Of a stretch of 64,000 nucleotides of DNA, positions 1 through 7,475 are shown one piece after another. Below the pieces are notes generated by a model, which saw nothing but the letters and a program-made list of their open reading frames with translations, searched no databases and was not told the origin of the DNA. How positions within the stretch are numbered: the first letter of the stretch is position 1; each line of letters begins with the position of its first letter. The translations under genes were made by a program, and so were the position numbers. Origin of the DNA: Acinetobacter baumannii (lineage in GTDB: Bacteria; Pseudomonadota; Gammaproteobacteria; Pseudomonadales; Moraxellaceae); NCBI RefSeq assembly GCF_016508585.1, contig NZ_JADVOP010000004.1, positions 1-64,000 of the forward strand, given 5' to 3'.

Positions 1-634
1 CTTGGATCGGTGCTGAGGTGCTGGCAACATGGGGTTCTGCTTCATCAATCAGCCAGCTTAAATTTTCGCTTCTCATCAAACGCGTGAGCAGATCGTGGTC
101 GCTTTCGTTCATCTGTATAATCAATGGGCGAACATCGTAGTCTTTAGTTAGACCACTTTTGTCTAAACTCAGACTCGCAGCAAACAGCGGACTTTTTTTC
201 TGCCATTCTTTATGAATTGTTTCAATGACTTGAATCACTGACTTATTCAGAAACACTCTACTATTACGGCGTTTGTGCCACAGTGACGTTGCATCTTCAA
301 GTTTGAGCTTATAGATCGTCAGTGCGCCATCGCTCTGCCCCTGTGAGGCTTCGGTAATGATGCCTGTGGTACGGAACAGTTGTCCTCGGTCGATGACTTG
401 GTCGATTGCAGCTTGGCAACCGATAAACTGTTTGAGAGGAATATTTGCGGAGGTCGCAAGACAGATCAATTCCACAGACACGCCTTGATTGATGGCATGT
501 TGTCCATCAATACGTTGCAAGAACACTTGGGCGGTCAAATCAGGATTACTAAACTGAATGTGCAAAGCTCTTTTTTGAGCGGTTAATCCTAATTGATCCA
601 ATACTTTATAAATACTATTGACTAAACTATTCAT
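1..634 (-). CDS. vgrG: Type VI secretion tip protein VgrG (5' part; cut by window edge)
   Basis: This reading frame starts at the ATG on the minus strand at 634 and stays open to base 1, giving about 211 residues of the N-terminus. The protein begins MNSLVNSIYKVLDQLGLT and contains QFIGCQAAIDQVIDRGQLFRTTG-like and LWHKRRNSRVF segments, which match my memory of the first domain of Acinetobacter VgrG (gp27-like hub of the puncturing spike). VgrG trimers cap the Hcp tube and deliver effectors to rival cells. The C-terminal spike and any fused or downstream effector lie outside the window. An upstream AT-rich gap should hold its promoter. The family call is firm; the effector type is unknown. Confidence 0.9.
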   Translation of the reverse strand, partial: MNSLVNSIYKVLDQLGLTAQKRALHIQFSNPDLTAQVFLQRIDGQHAINQGVSVELICLATSANIPLKQFIGCQAAIDQVIDRGQLFRTTGIITEASQGQSDGALTIYKLKLEDATSLWHKRRNSRVFLNKSVIQVIETIHKEWQKKSPLFAASLSLDKSGLTKDYDVRPLIIQMNESDHDLLTRLMRSENLSWLIDEAEPHVASTSAPIQ

Positions 635-1035
635 TAGAATGATTTAATTATTATTAACAAATGTGTTTAGATTATACTCAAAAGTCAAAAAACTGTCATT
701 GAAATTTTGTAAAATTTAATATTTTCTTATATTTATCAAAAATATAAAATAACTAAAGCCAAGTACAAAGATTATCCAACTTTCTAGACAATCTCATTTG
801 TAATTGATTTTAGAAAGAATTTATTCAAAATCTGTATCACAATTATCAATTATTTTTAAAAGCTTTATCTCTCATTTTTGTATTCAAGATTACATAAAGC
901 TTTATTTGCTGATTGGCTTTTAAACATTGATTAGCTGGTGAATAGCGATAGTCGGATGCACTCGATAAGAACAATAATCTTATGTTTATGCATCTGCCTC
1001 AACCAATGTTCTATGATTTCATCTTTATTGAAGAA
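635..1035. other. AT-rich intergenic gap between vgrG and tusA
   Basis: About 400 bases without a supported gene. It must contain the vgrG promoter, since vgrG is transcribed leftwards. At 859-868 and 894-903 there is a 10-bp inverted repeat built around AAAGCTTT. Read on the minus strand it is followed by TTTT and could be a weak terminator for tusA. Nothing else stands out. Confidence 0.5.
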
Positions 1036-1293
1036 TTAACCTTTTTTGACGAGATAATGAAATTCTTTATTGCCCGCATCATCCAATACTTCTTCTTGTA
1101 GTATCAACTCATGTCCTAAATGCATACAAAACTTAGGAATATCCCAAGAGGTTGAATTATCTGTCGCAAAAACTTCTACGACATCGCCAGATTTAGATTT
1201 TCGAATTGCCTGATGCAACATCATTACAGGCTCAGGACAACGCAAGCCACGTGTATTTAATTGAATGTTTGCAGTAGGCAATGGCTCAGACAT
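1036..1293 (-). CDS. tusA: TusA-family sulfurtransferase
   Basis: This 85-residue protein of the TusA/SirA family carries the conserved CPEP motif (Cys19-Pro-Glu-Pro) near its N-terminus. In the family that cysteine carries the persulfide passed from IscS to the TusBCD/TusE relay for 2-thiolation of tRNA wobble uridine, and it can supply sulfur for molybdenum cofactor. Length and fold signature (hydrophobic strand, CPEP-capped helix, acidic VEVFATDNS segment) fit the family. It stands alone on the minus strand between vgrG and the divergent corC, so context does not say which sulfur pathway it serves. It is a cytosolic protein. The family is certain; the exact paralogue (TusA versus YedF-like) is less so. 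Confidence 0.85.
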   Translation of the reverse strand: MSEPLPTANIQLNTRGLRCPEPVMMLHQAIRKSKSGDVVEVFATDNSTSWDIPKFCMHLGHELILQEEVLDDAGNKEFHYLVKKG

Positions 1294-1484
1294 ATCTCAT
1301 CTCAAAAAAGCTAAATCAGCCCAAGATTTTAACACAAACTCAAATAATCAATAAGGCTTGTTATATCTCTGTAAAAATGACGCATGCATTCATCTATTTA
1401 CCTTATTTAATAGATAGACATCTGTATTTTCTTCGGTATGATAAAAAAACATTTACTAGATATTAAGAGTCTTTAGGAAAGATC

Positions 1485-2324
1485 ATGCACGAGGAATCAG
1501 GCCCATCGTGGGGAATGCGTGGCTTACGCAAATGGTTAGGTACAGCACCAGAAACCCGCGATGAACTGCTAAAATTAGTACAAGATTCACGTCGTTTTTT
1601 AGAACCCGATACTGTGGCAATGTTAGAGGGCGTGTTAGACCTTCCTGCTACAAAAATTCGTGAAGTGATGACGCCTCGCACAGCGATGGTGAGCTTGCAA
1701 GAAGATGACCAACTTCTTGATATTTTAGATGTGCTGATTGAGTCTGCACATTCACGTTTTCCAGTTTTCTCATCGGATCAACCTGAAAATGTGGTCGGGA
1801 TTTTATTGGCCAAGGACTTGCTGCCATTTTTAACCAATCGCACTTCTGGTGTAGATGTCCATGCATTGATGCGCCAGCCTTTATTTGTCCCTGAAAGTGC
1901 GCGATCAGATCAAGTTTTGCGAATGTTAAAAAATACTCAGACCCATATTGCCATTGTCATTGATGAATATGGTTCAACTGCTGGCTTGGTGACTTTAGAA
2001 GATATTCTTGAAGAAATTGTTGGCGAAATTGAAGATGAGCATGACAATGCCGATGAAGAAGCACAATTTATCATTCCTGATACCACCCATAGCATCGCCA
2101 ATGCATGGATTGTGCAAGCACTTACACCAATTGAACACTTTAACAATGTTTTAGATGCTGAATTTTCTGATGATGAAGTAGAAACTATGGGCGGATTGCT
2201 GCTTCAGGAAATTGGATTAGTGAGTGATCTTCAAGGTCAAGTGGTCGAACTTGAAGATTGGCAATTTACCATTGTTGAAGCAGATGCCCGCACTATTCAT
2301 CTGATTCGAGCTGTACGTAAATGA
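1485..2324 (+). CDS. corC: CorC/HlyC-family protein with paired CBS domains
   Basis: This 279-residue cytosolic protein begins its first CBS domain at about residue 60 (MTPRTAMVSL) and its second at about 128 (ending VTLEDILEEIVGEIEDEHD). A CorC_HlyC domain spans about 195-277. The layout matches E. coli CorC (YbeX), which is linked to magnesium/cobalt efflux and to ribosome maturation. It has no transmembrane segment. The stop codon overlaps the start of lnt by four bases (ATGA), which implies translational coupling; corC and lnt are also neighbours in E. coli. The ATG at 1485 follows a GGAAAGATC stretch that can act as ribosome binding site. Confidence 0.93.
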   Translation: MHEESGPSWGMRGLRKWLGTAPETRDELLKLVQDSRRFLEPDTVAMLEGVLDLPATKIREVMTPRTAMVSLQEDDQLLDILDVLIESAHSRFPVFSSDQPENVVGILLAKDLLPFLTNRTSGVDVHALMRQPLFVPESARSDQVLRMLKNTQTHIAIVIDEYGSTAGLVTLEDILEEIVGEIEDEHDNADEEAQFIIPDTTHSIANAWIVQALTPIEHFNNVLDAEFSDDEVETMGGLLLQEIGLVSDLQGQVVELEDWQFTIVEADARTIHLIRAVRK

Positions 2325-3880
2325 GAGCATATTTTGACAAACTGTTAAATTCATCACAACAACAAAAACAATTGCCTCTTATTTTCCCCTTAGCCATCTC
2401 ATTAATCTCAGGTGCAGTGTTTAGCTTAGCTCTTGCACCTTATTATTGGTGGTGGCTGGCGATTTTATCACCTGCTTTGCTGTATGCCTGCTTAAAAGGT
2501 CGCTCTCCTCGGCAGGCCTTTGCGATTGGATTGAGTTACGGCTTTGGGCTCTGGTTTGTCGGTGCATTTTGGCTTTATACCTCCATCCACGTTTATGGCG
2601 ATACCAACGCTGTACTGAGTGTACTGATGATTGCTGTGATGGCTTTCGTGATGGGGCTGTTTACAGCGGTGCAGACATGGGTTTATCGCAGATTTTTCCC
2701 TGAAACTCCATTAACATTTACACCGCTTTGGATCATCTTTGAATGGTCTAAAACATGGGTGTTCACCGGTTTTCCATGGTTATTTGCCGGATATGCATTC
2801 ACTGAACGATTCTTAGATAGTTATGCGCCTTTATTTGGTGTATTTGCGGTGTCTTTTGCCGTTATTCTTCTTGCCTGTGCCGTGGTCGAAATCCTGAATA
2901 GGAAAGTGTTTTGGGTTGTTCCTGCGCTTGTTGTTTTACTTGGCGCTTGGGGAGCTTCTTTTATCACTTTTGTACAACCGAAAGCTGAAAAACCACTCTC
3001 TGTATCGCTCATTCAGGGTAATATTCCTCAAGATTTAAAATGGTTAACCGAGTACCAAGTCAAAACTCTAGAAATCTATGTCAACTTAAGTCGTACTGAA
3101 TGGGGTAGAGATCTTATTGTTTGGCCTGAATCATCCATTCCCTTGTTTCAAACAGATATTGAACAATTTTTGGATTTGATGGATCAGCAAGCCAAAAGCT
3201 CGGGTACAGCATGGGTAACAGGGATTCCTTATTGGGATTTGAAAGAATCAAAAAAGAATGGTTATCCAATGTACTACAACAGTATGATGGCTTCTGGTGC
3301 AGATTCTTCAGGGTTATACAAAAAACAGCGTTTAGTGCCTTTTGGTGAGTACATTCCACTTTCTGGACTACTCTCTTGGGTCTTGCCTGCTTTGCAGAAC
3401 GATCCATCAATGAGTGGCTTTTCTCAAGGCGCATCGAATCAAAAACCTTTTAATATCAAAGGACATGATTTAGCCGCTGCAATTTGCTATGAAGTTGCCT
3501 ACCCGAACCTCACCCGTCGCAATGCGATCAACAGTGACTTTTTAGTGACGGTTTCGAATGATGCGTGGTTTACAGGAACAGCAGGACCATTACAACATTT
3601 GCAAATGGTGCAAATGCGTGCCAAAGAGAATGGGCGCTGGTTTATTCGTGCCACCAACACAGGCGTAACCGCGTTTATTGACCACAATGGACATATTGTT
3701 AAACAAGCACCTGTAGATCAAAAAGCCGTTCTACGTGGGGATTTACCCGCAATGCAAGGTGAAACTTGGTATACCCGTTTTAGTGATTACCCGATTCTGA
3801 TTTTATCAATTTTATTGTTAATTTTAGGTTGGTTTTATCGTCCTAAAGCAGTTGATATCAGTTTTAAATCACGACGCTAA
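2321..3880 (+). CDS. lnt: Apolipoprotein N-acyltransferase
   Basis: This 519-residue inner-membrane enzyme adds the third acyl chain to the N-terminal cysteine of lipoproteins, using phospholipid as donor. About six hydrophobic segments fill residues 20-220, followed by a periplasmic nitrilase-fold domain and a last membrane helix near residues 488-508. The catalytic triad is visible as Glu in VWPESSIPL, Lys in YKKQRLVPFGEYIP and Cys in AAAICYEVAYP. Length is close to the E. coli enzyme (512). It overlaps corC by four bases. In Gram-negatives this step is needed for Lol-dependent sorting of lipoproteins to the outer membrane, although some Acinetobacter strains are reported to tolerate its loss. 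Confidence 0.96.
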   Translation: MRAYFDKLLNSSQQQKQLPLIFPLAISLISGAVFSLALAPYYWWWLAILSPALLYACLKGRSPRQAFAIGLSYGFGLWFVGAFWLYTSIHVYGDTNAVLSVLMIAVMAFVMGLFTAVQTWVYRRFFPETPLTFTPLWIIFEWSKTWVFTGFPWLFAGYAFTERFLDSYAPLFGVFAVSFAVILLACAVVEILNRKVFWVVPALVVLLGAWGASFITFVQPKAEKPLSVSLIQGNIPQDLKWLTEYQVKTLEIYVNLSRTEWGRDLIVWPESSIPLFQTDIEQFLDLMDQQAKSSGTAWVTGIPYWDLKESKKNGYPMYYNSMMASGADSSGLYKKQRLVPFGEYIPLSGLLSWVLPALQNDPSMSGFSQGASNQKPFNIKGHDLAAAICYEVAYPNLTRRNAINSDFLVTVSNDAWFTGTAGPLQHLQMVQMRAKENGRWFIRATNTGVTAFIDHNGHIVKQAPVDQKAVLRGDLPAMQGETWYTRFSDYPILILSILLLILGWFYRPKAVDISFKSRR

Positions 3881-3898
3881 AACAGTCCCCAATCGCAT

Positions 3899-3938
3899 CA
3901 AAACACCTTCTCTATGCATCATAAAGGAGGTGTTTTTG
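3899..3938. terminator. Terminator between convergent lnt and csaA-like gene
   Basis: An inverted repeat with arms AAAACACCTT (3900-3909) and GAGGTGTTTT (about 3927-3936) and a short loop region is followed by a T-rich stretch on the plus strand. It lies between two convergent genes and has A/T tracts on both sides, so it may stop transcription from both. Confidence 0.65.
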
Positions 3939-3959
3939 GTACGGATATATCATAATGTA

Positions 3960-4298
3960 TTAAAGTAACTTGGTCCCCAAAGGCACATCTAAATCTGGGA
4001 CACACAAGGCAACATGCCCATCTTGATTATGAAAACCAGTGACCAAACACTCTGATTGAATAGGACCAATTTGTTTTTTAGGAAAATTTATCACAGCAAC
4101 CACGAGCTTCCCAATTAAGTTTTCAGGCTGATAGAGTTGGGTAATCTGCGCACTGGATTTTTTAACACCGATCTCTACTCCAAAATCGACATGTAAAATA
4201 TAGGCAGGATTGCGCGCTTTCTCAAACACCTCTGCTTGAATAATTTTTCCTACACGTAATTCCACTTTTACAAAGTCATTCCATTCAATTTGTTGCAT
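3960..4298 (-). CDS. csaA: CsaA-like tRNA-binding domain protein
   Basis: This 112-residue protein is a single OB-fold tRNA-binding domain, as in B. subtilis CsaA and the C-terminus of MetRS. The hallmark opening is FVKVELRVGKIIQAEVFEKARNPAY, read here in parts as VELRVGKI and KARNPAY. The pattern continues with KKSSAQIT and LVVAVINFPKKQIG and ends in VPDLDVPLGTKLL. CsaA is a homodimeric cytosolic protein described as a chaperone and as a tRNA binder; its cellular role in Gram-negatives is not settled. It is transcribed toward lnt and separated from it by a terminator. Confidence 0.88.
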   Translation of the reverse strand: MQQIEWNDFVKVELRVGKIIQAEVFEKARNPAYILHVDFGVEIGVKKSSAQITQLYQPENLIGKLVVAVINFPKKQIGPIQSECLVTGFHNQDGHVALCVPDLDVPLGTKLL

Positions 4299-4656
4299 TC
4301 GTTTTTCCCTCTTTCTATTCTTTGCTGTAAATACCCCCTATCTTAAATAGATTCAAATCCAACAATCTTATATAAAACAGACAATCAATCATTTAAAAGG
4401 GACAATTATTCAATTCATAAAATGTTTAAAAGGCGAATCTGATTCAATTATATGTCTCTATATCTGATCAGCCATTCACTGATTTTTCTTTCTACAGTTT
4501 CTCGTTATGTGCTACATTCACTGTGCTGATCATAAAGCCGTAAACGTTTACGTCAATCAACGTGCCAACATACCTCCAACAATGCTTGGAGCTATTTTTA
4601 TCAAAATTTGAATATTTTGAGACGGCACTGGCGTTTGTTGGTTTACGGAGTAAAAA
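4299..4656. promoter_or_regulatory. Divergent control region with 14-bp palindrome and direct repeats
   Basis: This 358-base gap separates the csaA-like gene (minus) from the DUF2798 gene (plus) and should hold both promoters. It contains a perfect 14-bp palindrome CGTAAACGTTTACG at 4539-4552, resembling LacI/GalR-family operators, and two 9-bp direct repeats CATTCACTG at 4473-4481 and 4515-4523, 42 bp apart. A hairpin with arms CTCCAA/TTGGAG lies at 4574-4591, followed by a short T-rich run. The function of these elements is inferred, not known. Confidence 0.45.
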
Positions 4657-4920
4657 ATGCAAAAACCTCAGTCTTCTTCTTTTCATTTAAGAAAAATTCC
4701 AAATCGTTACGCCTCAATTGTTCTGCCTTTTTTTCTGTCTATTATTATGACCTTTATCGTGTCATGTATTAGTACGTTGAGAAGCATGGGCTTCAACAAT
4801 TTTTCCGCACATACTTGGATTTCAGCGTGGGGAATCTCTTGGCTGATTGCCTTTCCAGTATTGCTTCTGGTTTTATCGATTGTGCGTAAAATTACCACGC
4901 TTATTGTTCAACCATCTTGA
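4657..4920 (+). CDS. DUF2798 family small membrane protein
   Basis: This 87-residue protein has two hydrophobic helices at about residues 20-42 and 55-77. The helix pair with the SxLR turn and the WxxAWxISW stretch is the DUF2798 signature. The family is widespread in Proteobacteria and has no known function. It should sit in the inner membrane with both ends on the same side. A GGAG sequence lies about 8 bases before the ATG. The upstream region contains a LacI-type palindrome and a hairpin, which suggests regulated expression. Confidence 0.75.
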   Translation: MQKPQSSSFHLRKIPNRYASIVLPFFLSIIMTFIVSCISTLRSMGFNNFSAHTWISAWGISWLIAFPVLLLVLSIVRKITTLIVQPS

Positions 4921-4970
4921 TTGAATAAAATTTTAGTTTTTAATCAAAATCGTTAAAACACAGAAACAAA

Positions 4971-4996
4971 AAAACCGAGGATATTTCCTCGGTTTT
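4971..4996. terminator. Bidirectional rho-independent terminator
   Basis: A perfect 10-bp stem with arms AAAACCGAGG (4971-4980) and CCTCGGTTTT (4987-4996) and a six-base loop lies between the convergent DUF2798 gene and the small membrane protein gene. A/T tracts flank both sides. Confidence 0.9.
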
Positions 4997-5006
4997 AACG
5001 TATTCA

Positions 5007-5342
5007 TTAAATTTGAGCCACTAAATATGACAGCATAGCTGCTAGAAACAGCATTGGAACATAGCGGTATGAACGTACTAAATATTGTTCTAATAATGAT
5101 GAGAATTCAGTTTTTAACTGAATCACCGTTAGATTTAAAGCATTATAAAAACTGATAATAGATAATGCACTAAATACGCTAATCGCCATAAACCCAATCA
5201 TGATTTGACTGCTGGCATCGGCATTTTGCCAAAGGTTTAAAAAAAACTGGCTAATGGGTAATAAGCTCAAAATTAAAAGAACAGATTTGAGCATCGTCCA
5301 ATGAAATTGGCTAATTTCATCTGATAATAATAATGCTTTCAT
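5007..5342 (-). CDS. Small membrane protein of unknown function
   Basis: I do not recognise this family. The frame is open to an ATG at 5387, but the internal ATG at 5342 has a near-perfect ribosome binding site (GGAGG, five bases before it), so I take the start MKALLLSDEISQ and 111 residues. Three hydrophobic stretches can be seen: about residues 17-35 (SVLLILSLLPISQFF), 44-65 (IMIGFMAISVFSALSIISF) and 92-110 at the C-terminus. It is probably an inner-membrane protein of the sort called hypothetical in Acinetobacter. It stands alone and converges on the DUF2798 gene across a shared terminator. Confidence 0.6.
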   Translation of the reverse strand: MKALLLSDEISQFHWTMLKSVLLILSLLPISQFFLNLWQNADASSQIMIGFMAISVFSALSIISFYNALNLTVIQLKTEFSSLLEQYLVRSYRYVPMLFLAAMLSYLVAQI

Positions 5343-5628
5343 CTCATCCTCCAAGCAATTTAAATTGCCTTGAGAACTATTATGCAAGCTTTTAACTAAA
5401 TAAAAAGTCTATTTTTATTCACAATTTAACATTCTTGTAACTATCAAATATGGGAATAATTCTTACTATAAATCTCAAATATCAATTATTTTATGTAATT
5501 ATTAAATTTCAATAACTTAAAACCTTTATATCAAATAAGAAATATTATCACTTCACTCCACATTTATTAACTCGATAAAGTGAAGTGATTAATTCCATAA
5601 AGTACTGTGAAAATACTTTTAATTTTAA

Positions 5629-6066
5629 TTATGGCTGGTAATAAATATCGGCATCGTTGCCTTCACCGCCCTGTTTACCATCGGCACCAAAAGAATATAA
5701 ATCAAACTTACGACCTTCTGAACCAGGAATGACATATTGAATATCATTGTCCCAGCTGTCTTTCGGATAACCACCTTTAACATAACCACCTGGCAACCAG
5801 TTCTTCGCTGTTGCAGGTTGGTTGACCAAGGCATCTAAACCACCTTCTTGGCTGTTCGGATAATGACCATTGTCCAGTTTATATTGATCAAGCGCACCAG
5901 CCACACCTTTTAAAGTAATCTTTGTGGTATCAACTTTGGCTTTTTCTCCGCGTCCCATCACATTCGGCACGATCAAAGCAGCAAGCACACCTAAAATCAC
6001 AATCACAACCATCACTTCAATTAAGGTAAAACCAGACTGACGAGTCCCATTCATCTTACGTAGCAT
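5629..6066 (-). CDS. gspG: Type II secretion major pseudopilin GspG
   Basis: This 145-residue type IV pilin-like protein has the prepilin peptidase site G12/FTLIE followed by a hydrophobic helix (VMVVIVILGVLAALIVPNV). The GspG-specific region includes QYKLDNGHYPNSQEGL-type and YPKDSWDN segments, and the C-terminal loop has SFGADGKQGGEGNDADI, which binds calcium in homologues. GspG is the main subunit of the periplasmic pseudopilus that pushes folded exoproteins through the outer-membrane secretin. It lies 35 bases downstream of gspF and is probably co-transcribed. In Acinetobacter the gsp genes are scattered, and this pair appears without other gsp genes. Confidence 0.95.
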   Translation of the reverse strand: MLRKMNGTRQSGFTLIEVMVVIVILGVLAALIVPNVMGRGEKAKVDTTKITLKGVAGALDQYKLDNGHYPNSQEGGLDALVNQPATAKNWLPGGYVKGGYPKDSWDNDIQYVIPGSEGRKFDLYSFGADGKQGGEGNDADIYYQP

Positions 6067-6101
6067 CTACTTACTCTCTATTCTTTATAAAAATAATTGG
6101 C

Positions 6102-7307
6102 TTAAATCATATTGTTCATATTGACGATTGGCAACATGACCGCAATTACAATCACTAAAACAATACCCGCCATAAATACCAACATTAACGGTTCCAATAA
6201 GGCCAATAAAGTTGAAATAAATGAAGATACTTCTCGATCCTGCATATCCGATGCACGACTTAACATTCGATCCAACTCACCAGAAGCCTCACCGCTTTTA
6301 ATCATTTGTACCATCATTGGTGGGAAATAACCACAGCGCTCCAATTGCGTTGCCAAATTCCCACCTTCTGTCACTTTTTCAGCAGCAACATTGACTGCAT
6401 CACGAATGAACCAATTACTACTCACGGCTGCACCAATTTTTAAAGCATCGACCAACGGCACGCCTGATTGAGTGAGAATGGATAAGGTACTGGCAAAACG
6501 TGCGGCATTTATACCACGGGATAATTTACCAATTAATGGCAGTTTGAGTGTTAAACGATCAAAAGCATAATGCCCTGCAGATGTTCGCAAGAAACGAATC
6601 AATAAGAATATCCCCACCACACTGGTCACCAACATAAATGGCCAAGCCTGTCGGATAATTTCACTGGCTTTCATCAAAGCCACCGTAATCCAGGGTAAAG
6701 CCTGTTTGCTTTGATCAAAGGTTTTGACGATGTCTGGAACGACATAGGTCATCAAGCCCATAACGATTGCAAAAGACATAAACATCAGAATAATCGGATA
6801 GATCATTGCACCTTGAATTTTCTTTTGCATCGCAAAGCGGTTTTCAGTGTAGTCTGCAAGTTGGTCTAAAATTAAGTCTAAATGCCCCGAACGTTCACCC
6901 GCAGCAATTGTCGCAATATATAAATCAGGGAAACGCCCTATTTGTTGCATCGCTTGTGCCAAGGAATGCCCTTCTAGAACTTTGGAACGTACAGAAAGTA
7001 AAAGATTTTGCACGTACACTTTTTCACTTTGCTTGGCAACGGCACGTAAAGCTTCCTCAAGTGGAATTGCAGCAGCAACCAAAACGGAAAGCTGACGTGT
7101 CATGAGTGCCAAATCATAGGCTGAAAATTTACGTTGAAACAAACCCGAACTTTTATTTTTGTCTTTTTGTTCCACAGCATCTACGCTTACGGGAATCCAT
7201 TCTTTATCCCGTAATTGTTGACGGATTTGACGTGCTGAATCGCCTTCTAACACGCCTTTGTGCTGCTTTCCTGAAGCATCAAGCGCAGTAAATTGATATG
7301 CTGGCAT
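6102..7307 (-). CDS. gspF: Type II secretion inner-membrane platform protein GspF
   Basis: This 401-residue protein has the GspF/PilC layout of two repeated cytoplasmic helical domains (about residues 70-190 and 270-390), each followed by membrane helices. The first helices fall near 165-190 and 215-240, the last near 370-395. Family signatures include the opening YQFTALDASGKQHKG, the stretch RQLSVLVAAAIPLEEALRAV, and its repeat STLSILTQSGVPLVDALKIG. GspF forms the inner-membrane platform that links the GspE ATPase to pseudopilus assembly. The pairing with gspG supports type II secretion rather than type IV pili (PilC). It is divergent from priA across a 168-base gap that must hold both promoters. 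Confidence 0.95.
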   Translation of the reverse strand: MPAYQFTALDASGKQHKGVLEGDSARQIRQQLRDKEWIPVSVDAVEQKDKNKSSGLFQRKFSAYDLALMTRQLSVLVAAAIPLEEALRAVAKQSEKVYVQNLLLSVRSKVLEGHSLAQAMQQIGRFPDLYIATIAAGERSGHLDLILDQLADYTENRFAMQKKIQGAMIYPIILMFMSFAIVMGLMTYVVPDIVKTFDQSKQALPWITVALMKASEIIRQAWPFMLVTSVVGIFLLIRFLRTSAGHYAFDRLTLKLPLIGKLSRGINAARFASTLSILTQSGVPLVDALKIGAAVSSNWFIRDAVNVAAEKVTEGGNLATQLERCGYFPPMMVQMIKSGEASGELDRMLSRASDMQDREVSSFISTLLALLEPLMLVFMAGIVLVIVIAVMLPIVNMNNMI

Positions 7308-7475
7308 TGTTATGCTCTAATTTTCCCAAATTTTTTGATTACGCTGTTGCGTCATACCCTATAAATCATTCATATTCATGTCTATCAATGACGGTTACAC
7401 TCTAACACAAGCCGAATATGGACATGAAACAATTTCATCACAGCCTCACTAAATTAATGAGCCACTGAATTTAAA

